The notes below the pieces were generated by a model. The model searched no databases and was not told where the DNA came from. It saw only the letters and a program-made list of their open reading frames with translations. 64,000 nucleotides of DNA from Prevotella sp. (lineage in GTDB: Bacteria > Bacteroidota > Bacteroidia > Bacteroidales > Bacteroidaceae). The stretch lies in the NCBI GenBank assembly GCA_017623655.1, contig JAGAON010000009.1, positions 327,541-391,540 on the forward strand. Direction: 5' to 3'. Shown here in pieces: positions 25,336 to 36,485 of this stretch (positions are counted from its first letter, which is position 1; the number at the start of each line of letters is the position of its first letter). A program made the translations under genes and the position numbers.

Positions 25336-26493
25336 TTGCGTATAGTCCACTACATATCAGATTTCACAAGCGCGGCAGGAGGGATGGCTTCCGCCGTCCG
25401 CATGATGATGTTCTCCACCGCAAAGGTGGCGGAAAACCATCTCCTGACGGTCGTTCCCCTCTCCGATGACTATGCCGGAGCACTTGCGGAGCAGTTTGGC
25501 ATCAAGGTACATTACCTGCATCTCAAGAATGGCGGCAACCCGCTGAACGCACTGTCCGCCTTTGTTGACATCAACGCCAAGCTCAAGGAACTGCGCCCTG
25601 ACATCGTGTATGCGCACGGAACATGGGACTGGCGCGCCGCTGCGGTAGAGCGAACGGCGCGCAGACAGCGTATCGTCACGCTGGTATCGCCACACCGCGG
25701 ACTGTCGCAAGAACTCATCGGCATAGATTTCTGGAAGAAGAAACTGCCGCGGCTCATAGCCTTCCAAGTATGGACGGTACGCAACTGCACCGCCGTCATA
25801 GCCATGAACGACAAGGAACGGGACGACATAATGCAGCTCGGACTAAGAAAGCGCATAGAGGTTCTGCCCTCCGTACCCAAGGAAAACGAAAGCATGGAAG
25901 TCATGCGGACGGCACTTATGACGGTTTACCGCAAGGCTCTTGACTCCACATACACCGTGGGACTGACACAGAAGGAACGTGATGTCGTCCGCATGGCGGT
26001 GCGCTCCTTCATTGCTGACGATGACATGGCGGCGGAAAAACCGGACACGGGCGGCGTGTCATACCGCAGAATATTCTTTCATGCCTATGATGAAGACGTG
26101 ACGGAGATGTTCGTTGAGGGCTGCAAGAAGATGAACCTGCCCGTTCCCCCGCCGTTGAACGTGGCGGAAGTGCCGCGGTATAAGAATCCGAAAGCGAAGG
26201 CATTGGGCGCACTGAGGGATGCCCCAGTGAAGACAAAAACACCCGGACTGCCGGCGGACAAGACCGCCGAGCGGGATGCGGTAATGCTGATAAGCAAGGC
26301 GAAAGCCGTTACCCTGCCCCGCCTTACGCTGCGGCATTACGCGGAACTTTACGACATATTCCGCCACTCAGACTTTGACGAGGACATGGTGGCGGCGGAA
26401 TTGAAGCGTATGCACCTGCTTGGCTTCACAAGAAAGCTGCAGAAACACCTTGCGGAGATGTTCGGATTGAAGCGGGGATACGACATCCTGTGA
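25336..26493 (+). CDS. GT4-like protein with only the N-terminal Rossmann domain plus an unfamiliar C-terminal region
   Basis: The 385-residue protein begins like family 4 glycosyltransferases (MRIVHYISDFTSAAGGMASAVRMM), with a glycine-rich acceptor-domain loop and RPDIVYAHGTWDWRAA. After about residue 185 the usual donor-binding domain (E-x7-E motif with GxP) is missing. It is replaced by a basic, helix-rich region with no motif I recognise (for example LRHYAELYDIFRHSDFDEDM). The start is TTG at 25336, just after a promoter; no ATG fits. Catalytic activity is doubtful, and it may be a binding or scaffold protein in glycan synthesis. It lies next to a GT2 gene on the same strand. Confidence 0.7.
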   Translation: MRIVHYISDFTSAAGGMASAVRMMMFSTAKVAENHLLTVVPLSDDYAGALAEQFGIKVHYLHLKNGGNPLNALSAFVDINAKLKELRPDIVYAHGTWDWRAAAVERTARRQRIVTLVSPHRGLSQELIGIDFWKKKLPRLIAFQVWTVRNCTAVIAMNDKERDDIMQLGLRKRIEVLPSVPKENESMEVMRTALMTVYRKALDSTYTVGLTQKERDVVRMAVRSFIADDDMAAEKPDTGGVSYRRIFFHAYDEDVTEMFVEGCKKMNLPVPPPLNVAEVPRYKNPKAKALGALRDAPVKTKTPGLPADKTAERDAVMLISKAKAVTLPRLTLRHYAELYDIFRHSDFDEDMVAAELKRMHLLGFTRKLQKHLAEMFGLKRGYDIL

Positions 26494-26496
26494 CGT

Positions 26497-26582
26497 GTAT
26501 TAATGTATAATGTCCAATTTATAATGTATAAATTTGCGGCGCTCAGGCTTCCACATCTTACATTATAAATTATAAATTAAAT
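26497..26582. repeat. AT-rich palindromic repeats upstream of fbp
   Basis: Palindromic runs (TATAATGTATAAATTT and ACATTATAAATTATAAATT) resemble those at 23792-23873. A TAAATTTG at 26529-26536 could serve as an fbp -7 box. Confidence 0.55.
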
Positions 26583-26587
26583 AGTTT

Positions 26588-28576
26588 ATGCCTAACAAAA
26601 AATATGACATAGAGCGCGATATGCAGTATCTTCAGCTGCTCGCCAAGTCGTTTCCAAACGTTCCGGCAGCGTCAACGGAGATAATAAACCTGTCCGCTAT
26701 ACTTAACCTCCCCAAGGGAACGGAGCACTTTCTCGCCGACATACACGGCGAGCATGAGGCGTTCATACACGTGCTGAAGAACGCTTCGGGCCGCATAAAG
26801 CTGAAAGTTGACGAGATATTCGGCGAGTATCTGCCCGCACAGGCAAAGAAAGAACTGTGCACTCTCATCTATTATCCGGAGCGAAAGCTGGAGCTTGTCA
26901 AGGCAAACACGGAGGACTTGCAGGAATGGTACTGCATGATACTGCACCAGCTGGTGCGTGTCTTCCGTGAGGTCAGCTCAAAATACACACGCTCGAAGAT
27001 ACGCAAAAGCCTGCCTGACGAGTTCAGTTACATCCTTGAGGAACTGCTGCACGAACGTCCGGAGGAGGCAGACAAGGCCGCATACGTGAACGTTATCATA
27101 AACACCATCATATCAACAGGCAGCGCCGACGACTTCATCACGGCCATGGCAAACGTCATACAGCGCCTCGCCATAGACCAGCTGCATATCCTCGGCGACG
27201 TGTATGACCGCGGTCCGGGGGCGCATATCATCATGGACAAGCTCGCGAACTACCACTCTTGGGACATACAGTGGGGCAACCACGATATGCTTTGGATGGG
27301 AGCCTGCGCGGGAAATGACGCCTGCATCTGCAACGTCATACGCCTTTCGCTGCGCTATGCCAACCTCCTGACGCTGGAAGACGGTTACGGTATCAACCTG
27401 ATGCCGCTCGCGACATTCGCGATGGAGACCTACGGGGACGACCCCTGCGACGCTTTCGTGCCGCGACTCAATGCTGATGACAAGAGCCGCTTTGACCAAA
27501 AGACGATACGTCTGATGACAATGATGCACAAGGCAATATCAGTATTGCAGTTCAAGGCGGAGGCTCAGATCTTCAAACGCAACCCTTCGTGGAAGATGGA
27601 GAACCGCTGTATGCTGGAAACCATTGACTTCCGGACCGGGATGTGCCGCCTTGAGGGTAAGGAATACAAGATGCTTGACATGAATTTCCCTACCGTTTCC
27701 CCCGAATCCCCCAATGAATTTACCCCGGAAGAGGCCATGCTGATGGAGAAACTGCGCCATTCTTTCCGCGTGTCGGAGAAGCTGCACAGCCACATACGCA
27801 CCATGCTCACACACGGATGTATGTACGCCATCTACAACAACAACCTGCTTTTCCACGCTTCCGTGCCGCTGAATGAGGACGGAACGCTGAAAAGCGTGGA
27901 GCTGATGCCGGGCGTATTCCTCTCCGGACACCTGCTGATGAAGCGCACGGGAATGCTGGTCCGTTCGGCGTTCCAGAATGATACCACTCCGGAAGAGAAG
28001 ACTTATGCGCGCGACTACTTCCTTTATCTGTGGTGCGGCAAGGACTCCTGCCTGTTCGACAAGGCCAAGATGGCCACCTTTGAGCGTTATTTCCTTGCCG
28101 ACAAGGAGACGCACGTCGAGCCGAAGGGCGCTTTCTTCCGCCTCAGGGACAAGGAAGAGACCGCCGACACCATACTGGACGCTTTCGGAGTGACGGGAGA
28201 TAACAGGCATATCATAAACGGTCACGTGCCGGTTCATGTCGCAAGCGGCGAGAGTCCCATACGGGCCAACGGGAAACTGATGGTCATCGACGGCGGGTTT
28301 GCGGAGCCTTATCACAAGGAGACGGGCATAGCCGGATATACACTGGTATATCACAGCCGTGAGTTCGAGCTGGTTCAGCATGAGCCTTTCACCAATGTTG
28401 AGGATGCGGTGCGCGAGGGACGCGACATAAAATCGAATATGCAGATAGTCGAAAACATAGGCCGCAGGATGCTGGTGGCCGACACCGACCGCGGAAAAGA
28501 GTTGCAGGCGCAGATAGAAGACCTGCATGAACTGCTCTATGCGTACAGGCATGGCTTTATAAAGGAGGTGAAATGA
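26588..28576 (+). CDS. fbp: Class III fructose-1,6-bisphosphatase
   Basis: The 662-residue enzyme dephosphorylates fructose 1,6-bisphosphate in gluconeogenesis. It is the large class III type, built on a calcineurin-like metallophosphatase core. Metal-binding motifs are visible: FLADIHGEHEAF near residue 50, GDVYDRGPGAH near 205, GNHDMLWMG near 230, and NGHVPVH near 530. The length fits Bacteroidetes and Firmicutes class III enzymes. Its stop overlaps the next gene by four bases (ATGA). Confidence 0.96.
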   Translation: MPNKKYDIERDMQYLQLLAKSFPNVPAASTEIINLSAILNLPKGTEHFLADIHGEHEAFIHVLKNASGRIKLKVDEIFGEYLPAQAKKELCTLIYYPERKLELVKANTEDLQEWYCMILHQLVRVFREVSSKYTRSKIRKSLPDEFSYILEELLHERPEEADKAAYVNVIINTIISTGSADDFITAMANVIQRLAIDQLHILGDVYDRGPGAHIIMDKLANYHSWDIQWGNHDMLWMGACAGNDACICNVIRLSLRYANLLTLEDGYGINLMPLATFAMETYGDDPCDAFVPRLNADDKSRFDQKTIRLMTMMHKAISVLQFKAEAQIFKRNPSWKMENRCMLETIDFRTGMCRLEGKEYKMLDMNFPTVSPESPNEFTPEEAMLMEKLRHSFRVSEKLHSHIRTMLTHGCMYAIYNNNLLFHASVPLNEDGTLKSVELMPGVFLSGHLLMKRTGMLVRSAFQNDTTPEEKTYARDYFLYLWCGKDSCLFDKAKMATFERYFLADKETHVEPKGAFFRLRDKEETADTILDAFGVTGDNRHIINGHVPVHVASGESPIRANGKLMVIDGGFAEPYHKETGIAGYTLVYHSREFELVQHEPFTNVEDAVREGRDIKSNMQIVENIGRRMLVADTDRGKELQAQIEDLHELLYAYRHGFIKEVK

Positions 28577-28965
28577 TGATGGACAAGCATAATGTTTCCT
28601 ACCACAGTATGGTGGCAATGCCGCCGATTATGACCCTGGTGCTGTGGCTGTTGACTGGTTTTCCCGATGCTGCGGAGCAGACTATGGGCACGTATTATGT
28701 GCAGTTGGTCATGACAGTCATCACCCTTGCCGCCGTGCCCCTGCTGTTGAAATACGTCAGCAGGGAGCGTTGCGGAGCGCAATACAAAACTCTATGCCGT
28801 ATGCGCATGGGTGTATTGGAGGCCATATCGGTGGCGAATATGGTACTGTATTTTCTGTTTTGCTCCACGCCGGCCTTCTTTTACCTCGGCGTAATCTCAT
28901 GGCTGGCAATGTTCTTTGCCTATCCACAAAACACGAAAGACGACAATGATTCTCTCGCCTCTTGA
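28573..28965 (+). CDS. Small four-helix membrane protein, function unknown
   Basis: The 130-residue protein has four hydrophobic segments, near residues 14-31, 42-60, 82-99 and 101-118, and a polar tail (PQNTKDDNDSLAS). It overlaps the fbp stop by four bases and the following acetyltransferase start by 20, so the three genes form one translationally coupled unit. No catalytic motif is visible, and I do not recognise the family. Confidence 0.75.
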   Translation: MMMDKHNVSYHSMVAMPPIMTLVLWLLTGFPDAAEQTMGTYYVQLVMTVITLAAVPLLLKYVSRERCGAQYKTLCRMRMGVLEAISVANMVLYFLFCSTPAFFYLGVISWLAMFFAYPQNTKDDNDSLAS

Positions 28966-29464
28966 ACCCGAAGACCTCGAACTGCTCTATACCATAGAGA
29001 ACGATCCGACTCTTTGGAGCGTCGGCAGTGCCAACGTGCCGTACAGCCGCTATGCGCTGAGGGACTATATAGCCACACAGCGGCATGACATCTTCGCCGA
29101 CAAGCAGGTGCGCCTCGTGGCAAGAGTGGAGGAAGACGCTGCCGCCGCACAACCGGCAAAGGCGGTGGGGTTGGTCGATTTGTTCAACTTCTCGCCGGAA
29201 CATCTGCGTGCAGAAGCGGGACTTGCCATATTGCAGGCGGAGCGTGGCAAGGGATATGGCAGGCAGGCGTTGCGTCTTCTGACGGAATACGCCCGCCGTG
29301 TGCTACGCCTTCACTCCATATACGCAGTGGTGGCGGAAGACAATGCGGCTTCGCTCGCCCTGTTCCGTGCCGCCGGATTTACATACGAGCAACGGCTGAA
29401 AGACTGGATTTCACGCCCTGACGGCGCATGGAGCGATGCCGTATTCCTGCAAATGACGCTGTAA
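28946..29464 (+). CDS. GNAT family N-acetyltransferase
   Basis: The 172-residue protein is a GNAT acetyltransferase. The acetyl-CoA loop appears as QAERGKGYGRQALRLL near residue 95, and AVVAEDNAASLALFRAAGF follows as the C-terminal core. The beginning (ILSPLEPEDLELLYTIENDPTLW) resembles SpeG/RimJ-type enzymes, which acetylate polyamines or protein N-termini; the substrate here cannot be told. The ATG at 28946 is chosen because the fold starts there. The gene overlaps the upstream membrane protein gene by 20 bases. Confidence 0.88.
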   Translation: MILSPLEPEDLELLYTIENDPTLWSVGSANVPYSRYALRDYIATQRHDIFADKQVRLVARVEEDAAAAQPAKAVGLVDLFNFSPEHLRAEAGLAILQAERGKGYGRQALRLLTEYARRVLRLHSIYAVVAEDNAASLALFRAAGFTYEQRLKDWISRPDGAWSDAVFLQMTL

Positions 29465-29502
29465 GACGACCGGCATGGAACAGGGGTTGCCGTAAGGCTT
29501 GT

Positions 29503-29588
29503 CACAATCAGGTGCTAATAACATTGCAATCAGGTGCTGATTACCATATAATCAGCACCTGATTGCAATATGATTAGCACCCTTTTAC
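29503..29588. repeat. Modular GGTGCTGATTAC repeat, locus 5 (four units)
   Basis: Units in the order + + - -, with two single-base variants (GGTGCTAATAAC and GATTAGCACC). It ends in GCACCCTTTTAC. It follows the acetyltransferase gene. Confidence 0.9.
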
Positions 29589-29621
29589 AATGGCATTTGT
29601 AACACATTGAATCGCAACGTC

Positions 29622-29722
29622 TTGTAGGGACGCACCTTAGTGCGTCCTAATCGCCCCAGTTCCCGCATTGGCGGATATGTCTTCCCGTATTTTCGGACGT
29701 ACCAAGGTGCGTCCCTACAAAG
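29622..29722. repeat. Paired GTAGGGACGCACC palindromes (REP/BIME-like), copy 1
   Basis: The left arm TTGTAGGGACGCACCTTAG (with its own inverted partner GTGCGTCC) and the right arm ACCAAGGTGCGTCCCTACAA are inverted relative to one another, about 45 nt apart. A second copy lies at 44134-44213. Confidence 0.85.
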
Positions 29723-29812
29723 AAGCGGTTTGCAATCTTTGTATCGGGAGACGAACCATAAATGAGACAATACATCACACATCCCCTACATTTCGGCGGC
29801 CTTTGATAACGG

Positions 29813-29868
29813 AAATCCCGCGTTGTTGACAATGCAGTACCTTCTGCACCGTCAACAACGCGGGATTT
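29813..29868. terminator. Strong hairpin downstream of the GH43 operon
   Basis: An 18-bp stem (AAATCCCGCGTTGTTGAC with its complement at 29851-29868) closes a loop that itself forms TGCAG...CTGCA. It lies 19 nt after the GH43 stop. There is no U-run on the minus strand, so the terminator role is inferred from position. Confidence 0.65.
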
Positions 29869-29886
29869 ATCTTTTGTCCGTTACGT

Positions 29887-31602
29887 TCACTTGTCTATGC
29901 GGAACCAGTCAACATCGACCCATCCGCGCACTTTCTTGCCTGCCGGTTCAGCCGCACAGATGCCGACCTTGGCACCTATCCACTTGCCCTGACGCATGGT
30001 GAAAGGCTCGCCGCAAGGCGTGAACTTCTTGCCGTCCTTTGAGTAGGAGAACGTGACACGGGCCTCATGCTTGTTCTCGCCGCTCTTGGTCTGGCCGCCG
30101 ATGTATTCCACTTTCAGGCGCATATACAGCTGGCAGTGGATGGAAGGCTGGTAGTCAACCTTGTCAACGGCTGTCGGCGGAAGCGTGGCCAGCACCTTTA
30201 TGTCTTCCGGCTTGCCCTTGTCGGCCTGCTTGCAGGTAATCTGTTGCAGTTCGAACTTGTCGCCCACGCGGCGCAATACGATAGAGGAGTAGTCCATACC
30301 CATCACTATCAGGCCGCCATACTGCTGCTCGTCCTTCGCGGTAACGGTCAGCTTCGTTGTGGCGGTGAAATTGTCCGCCGGTGTCTTCTGCAACAACAGG
30401 TTGCCTGCTTCCCAAAGGTTCTTGAAGCCTTCGCTCTGCCTGTGGCAGAACACACGGTAGTAACCGTAAGGCGTAGGCATACCGAACGTCTGGTCATAAT
30501 TGGCGTGCCACTGCCACTGCTTGCCCAAAACGGGAGTGTTGAACTCGTCACTCTCCACGGGGTTGTTTATCGGGTATGTCTTGCCCACGTTCGGTTTCTT
30601 GTACGTCAGCACCGGTTGGCCGCTGTATTTCTCCGTCTTTCCGTAAGCCTTGACACCTTGCTTCTCGCCCATCACAGGCCAGTTGTCCTTCCATGTCACC
30701 GGTTCCAGCCATACAACACGGCCGTATGCCTCCTTGTCCTGGAAGTGCATGAACCAGTCTTCGCCCGAGTTCAGGTGAATCCAACCGCCTTGGTGAGGAC
30801 CGTTCACGTTGGTAGTGCCTCGCGCAAGCACCGTCTTGCTCTCATAAGGGCCGAACGGTGACTTGGAGCGCATGGCCAGCTGATGGCCTACGGGCACACC
30901 GCCCGCCGGGCACATTATCCAGTACCATCCGTCACGTTTGTAGAACTTCGGGCCTTCCGCAGTGCGGTCGTTGGTGCCATTGCCGTCAAACACTATCACG
31001 GGGTCGCCTATCGCCTCCATGCCGTCGGCAGACATCTCACGCACGGTAAGCACGGAATTGAACTGGCAACGTGAGTTGGCCCAACCGTTTACGAGGTAAC
31101 ATCTGCCGTCATCATCCCACAACGGGGTGGTGTCTATCATGCCCTTGCCGGATATGACGCACTTGGGTGCGGTCCATTCGCCTGCCGGGTCCTTTGCCGT
31201 AACAACGAACACGCCGAGGTCAGGGTCGCCCCAATATATATAATAGGTGGCGTTGTACTTGTTGTAACGTATGGATGGTGCCCACACGCCGTTGCCGTGT
31301 TGCGCCACGGCGTAACGCTCTTCCGGCAGTAACTTCTTGATAGCGTGTCCCACTATCTCCCAGTTTACAAGGTCCTTGGAATGGAGTATCGGCAGACCGG
31401 GAATGCAGTTGAAGGAGGAGGCAGTGAGATAGAAGTCCTCACCGCTTGCGCCTACACACACGTCAGGGTCGGAATAGTCCGCGTTTATCACCGGGTTAGT
31501 GAATGTTCCGTCGCCATTGTCCGGACACCAAACCTTTGATTTGTACTGTGCAGACAGCGCCAAAGGCACTGCAAGCAGCAAGGTAAGGATTGTTTTCTTC
31601 AT
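29887..31602 (-). CDS. Family 43 glycoside hydrolase (beta-xylosidase / arabinofuranosidase type)
   Basis: The 571-residue protein has a signal peptide (cut near LALSAQ) and a five-bladed GH43 propeller. The three expected acids are visible: the base aspartate in NPVINADYSDPDV near residue 44, the middle aspartate in GKGMIDTTPLWDDDG, and the acid glutamate in DRTAEGPKFY near residue 240. The C-terminal 220 residues form a beta-sandwich of the kind that follows GH43 propellers (PVESDEFNTPVLGKQWQWH). It probably cuts xylose or arabinose side chains from hemicellulose in the periplasm. It is the last gene of the ligA operon and overlaps the previous gene by four bases, odd company for a glycosidase. 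Confidence 0.9.
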   Translation of the reverse strand: MKKTILTLLLAVPLALSAQYKSKVWCPDNGDGTFTNPVINADYSDPDVCVGASGEDFYLTASSFNCIPGLPILHSKDLVNWEIVGHAIKKLLPEERYAVAQHGNGVWAPSIRYNKYNATYYIYWGDPDLGVFVVTAKDPAGEWTAPKCVISGKGMIDTTPLWDDDGRCYLVNGWANSRCQFNSVLTVREMSADGMEAIGDPVIVFDGNGTNDRTAEGPKFYKRDGWYWIMCPAGGVPVGHQLAMRSKSPFGPYESKTVLARGTTNVNGPHQGGWIHLNSGEDWFMHFQDKEAYGRVVWLEPVTWKDNWPVMGEKQGVKAYGKTEKYSGQPVLTYKKPNVGKTYPINNPVESDEFNTPVLGKQWQWHANYDQTFGMPTPYGYYRVFCHRQSEGFKNLWEAGNLLLQKTPADNFTATTKLTVTAKDEQQYGGLIVMGMDYSSIVLRRVGDKFELQQITCKQADKGKPEDIKVLATLPPTAVDKVDYQPSIHCQLYMRLKVEYIGGQTKSGENKHEARVTFSYSKDGKKFTPCGEPFTMRQGKWIGAKVGICAAEPAGKKVRGWVDVDWFRIDK

Positions 31603-32678
31603 AAATTGTCGTCAGTTATAGTTATGTTATATGATTTATTCTCAAATGTTATGCCCATGGTTCCCGTGTGTCCGCGGCTTGACAAGGCCAGTGCCACGTG
31701 CCCCATGGTGCGTCTCAGGTTTATCTCCACGCACGGATTGAGCAGGAATCCCGTGCCCTCCGCGCCGTCATCGCCTTCCGTTATCATCATGTCAACGCCC
31801 AACGGCCCTGTATATGCGCCGCCAATACGGTCTGAAAGGAAGTTCTCTATCTTCTCCGTGACACCGTCAAGCAGCGTCAAGGGCAGGTACCGCCCTATCA
31901 TAGTGCGCTTTTCTTCCTCGGAGGCAAGCACGTTTCCGGTGTATGTCCCGCCGGAAGTGGTGAACAGGGAGAGCCCTGTGGCACTGACGGTGGCGTCTTC
32001 TTCCGCCATGAACTCGACGGCAAAGTCCGCCACCTTGCGGCATCTCACCTCCGCCACAACGCTTTGCTGCTGGCTGATGACACGCTGAATCCAATGCGAG
32101 TCGTTGTCGGTCAGGGTACCGTTGCCGATATACCGCACTCCCCTTCCGCTGCAACTCCACGGTGCCTTGACCACTGTCTCCCTGTGTTTGGCAAGAAACC
32201 GCAGCACGTCATCGTATGTATTGCACACACAGGACAGCCCCGTAACGCCATGTTCTGCACCCAATGCTGCAAGCAACTCTACCGCCAGACTGCGGTTTGA
32301 AAGGCTGCGGATGGTGTCGAGCGCATCCGTTGACGGCATTGTCTCCGCCGGAACGCCGGCTTTAAGCAGTGTCTTTCTGACGGTCTTATCCCATCCCCAC
32401 GGGATGACCGCAACGTCCTTTCCGCAGGCAAGGAGGCGTTTTATCGTGTCCAGCGTGGCAAACTCCACTGCGGAACGATGCCGCAAGCCAAGTCCGCGCC
32501 ATGCTTTCTCCGCCGCAACAGCGTCCTCCACCATCACTATATCGCCGTCTTCCGCCCACAAGGCGGGCAGGAATGACAAGTCGGAACGCAGCTGTCGGGC
32601 TGCCCGTGGCGGCGTAAAGCCCTCCAAGTCGGCCGCAAGAGCATGCTCATGTTCAGGGTTAAAGATATGGATTGTCAC
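31599..32678 (-). CDS. ATP-grasp-like protein of unknown function
   Basis: The 359-residue protein begins MTIHIFNPEHEHALAADLEG and has ATP-grasp features. These are a lysine/glycine segment VVKAPWSCSGRGVRYIG near residue 168, and near the end LLNPCVEINLRRTMGHV, which fits the metal-binding ExN motif. ATP-grasp enzymes join a carboxylate to an amine or thiol through an acyl phosphate; the substrates here are unknown. It overlaps coaW upstream and the GH43 gene downstream by four bases each, so all are translated together. No membrane segment or signal peptide is present. Confidence 0.72.
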   Translation of the reverse strand: MTIHIFNPEHEHALAADLEGFTPPRAARQLRSDLSFLPALWAEDGDIVMVEDAVAAEKAWRGLGLRHRSAVEFATLDTIKRLLACGKDVAVIPWGWDKTVRKTLLKAGVPAETMPSTDALDTIRSLSNRSLAVELLAALGAEHGVTGLSCVCNTYDDVLRFLAKHRETVVKAPWSCSGRGVRYIGNGTLTDNDSHWIQRVISQQQSVVAEVRCRKVADFAVEFMAEEDATVSATGLSLFTTSGGTYTGNVLASEEEKRTMIGRYLPLTLLDGVTEKIENFLSDRIGGAYTGPLGVDMMITEGDDGAEGTGFLLNPCVEINLRRTMGHVALALSSRGHTGTMGITFENKSYNITITDDNL

Positions 32679-33510
32679 CTTTTCAACAGCTGTGGGGTTG
32701 CTTTCAGTGCCGCTCCTATCGCCGTACAGAACTCCGAATGCTTGGGGATTATAAAGCGAACGCCATACAATGGTTCGAGAGAGTCAAACACCTGACGCGT
32801 CTGCGGAATCTTGGTCAGGTTGCCAATCATCACAAACTCCTTGAAGTTGTTGGCCTTGCTGGCCAGCACTGTGGCCGACCCTATGGTCTGAACAACCGTC
32901 CACACCAGCCCGAGGGCTATGTCTTCCGGCGATGCAAGGTTCGTAACGTTGCCGAAAAGCGACGCGGTGGTATCCAAAGGGAGCCCCGGCAGCGGGTTGA
33001 TGCTTATGTCCCCGATGTTGAGATTGATGTTGGCAAGGTTTCCCTTTGCCGCCATCTTTGATATCTGTTCCACGTCACTGGTGCCGAGAAGGAGCTGTGA
33101 CAGGCCGATAAGCGTGCCCCCTCCCATTCCGAGACCGCCGAGATGCTTCACCTCTTCGCCGCGTACCTCGATGAGAGTGGTGCCCGTTCCCATGGAGACC
33201 ACAATCAGATTGTCCAGTCCGCTGCCGTATTGCGCACCGATAGCGTCGGCCTCGAACTCCCCGACCCGCTCCGTCGGAAGGCCGTAAATGCACTTATCTA
33301 CATACTCGGCACCTACTCCCGCCAGCATCACCTGCCCTATATCGGCAAGGCTTATGCCGTTGTCGTAAAGGTATTTGCCAAACGCTCCGTACAGCGAAGT
33401 GACCGGATCCATGGCCTTTATGCGTGTCGGCGCAATCACTTCACCGGCCTTTACGCCCACGATTTTCGTCGTACTGGTGCCTACGTCTATTCCTATTACT
33501 ATCTTATCCA

Positions 33511-33511
<1 letters not shown>
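32675..33511 (-). CDS. coaW: Type II pantothenate kinase
   Basis: The 278-residue protein resembles type II pantothenate kinases, which phosphorylate pantothenate at the start of coenzyme A synthesis. It has the ASKHA phosphate loop GIDVGTSTTKIVGV, a second ATP loop VVSMGTGTTLIEV, and GGLGMGGGTLIGLSQLLLG. The start is GTG, sharing one base with the ligA stop (TAGTG). The BadF-type activator family is a more distant alternative. The gene sits between ligA and the ATP-grasp gene in an overlapping operon. Confidence 0.87.
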
Positions 33512-35589
<2,078 letters not shown>

Positions 35590-35653
35590 CTATTTTTTAT
35601 GAGATACACCGCACTTAACACCCGATTTTCTTCCCAGATAATGAAAAAAGCGT

Positions 35654-35661
35654 TACCTTTG
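35654..35661 (+). promoter_or_regulatory. -7 box of the trmD promoter
   Basis: TACCTTTG followed by C matches the -7 element and lies 27 nt before the trmD start codon. Confidence 0.65.
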
Positions 35662-35688
35662 CACCATAATTAACTCAAAATTACACCT

Positions 35689-36366
35689 ATGCGAATAGAC
35701 ATCATCACCGTTTTGCCGGAAATGTTGGAAGGTTTCTTCAACGAATCCATACTTGCCCGCGCCCAGAAGAAGGGTCTTGCGGAGATACATCTGCACAATC
35801 TGCGCGACTACACGCTCGACAAATGGAAGCGTGTGGATGACTATCCCTACGGCGGTTTCGCGGGGATGGTGATGCAGTGCGAACCCATCGACCGCTGCAT
35901 CTCGGCCTTGAAGGCGGAACGGGACTACGACGAAGTAATCTACACCTCACCCGACGGAGAGAAGTTCGACCAGCATATAGCCAACGACCTGTCGCTGAAA
36001 GGGAACATCATCATCCTCTGCGGCCACTACAAGGGCATCGACCAGCGTGTGCGCGACCATCTCATCACGCGGGAGATAAGCATCGGCGACTTCGTGCTTA
36101 CGGGCGGAGAACTGGCCGCGGCGGTAATGACCGACGCGATAGTGCGCGTGATACCCGGCGTGATAGGCGACGAGCAAAGCGCACTGTCGGACTGTTTTCA
36201 GGACGACCTGCTTTCCGCTCCCATCTACACCCGCCCCGCGGAATACAAGGGATGGCGTGTGCCGGACATACTGCTGTCAGGCCATGAGGCGAAGATAAAG
36301 GAGTGGGAGATGGAGCAGGCCATGGAGCGCACAAGGCGTTTGCGCCCCGACCTTTTGGACAAATAA
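35689..36366 (+). CDS. trmD: tRNA (guanine-37-N1)-methyltransferase
   Basis: The 225-residue TrmD methylates G37 of tRNAs with SAM and so prevents +1 frameshifting. The family opening [17 protein letters not shown] is present. The trefoil-knot SAM site is spread over [31 protein letters not shown] and [17 protein letters not shown]. The catalytic aspartate lies in the trefoil linker near [18 protein letters not shown]. Unlike many bacteria, no rpsP, rimM or rplS is adjacent; it has its own promoter and is followed by a modular repeat. Confidence 0.97.
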   Translation: MRIDIITVLPEMLEGFFNESILARAQKKGLAEIHLHNLRDYTLDKWKRVDDYPYGGFAGMVMQCEPIDRCISALKAERDYDEVIYTSPDGEKFDQHIANDLSLKGNIIILCGHYKGIDQRVRDHLITREISIGDFVLTGGELAAAVMTDAIVRVIPGVIGDEQSALSDCFQDDLLSAPIYTRPAEYKGWRVPDILLSGHEAKIKEWEMEQAMERTRRLRPDLLDK

Positions 36367-36400
36367 AACCCGTCGCCACGGCACGGCTGTTTGCCTGCAT

Positions 36401-36485
36401 TGTAAAAGGGTGCTGATTACCGTATAATCAGCACCCTTTTACAATGTAATCAGCACCTGTTCGCACGGTAATCAGCACCCTTTCA
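36401..36485. repeat. Modular GGTGCTGATTAC repeat, locus 6 (four units), overlapping a gene end
   Basis: Units in the order + - - -. Both termini match other loci (TGTAAAAGGGTGC and GCACCCTTTCA). The right 14 bp lie inside the ATPase gene on the minus strand and provide its last codons and its TGA stop. Confidence 0.9.

Noticed and set aside
27539-28618. Long open frame opposite fbp (359 codons)
   Set aside because: Antisense shadow of a certain gene, with no recognisable protein features.
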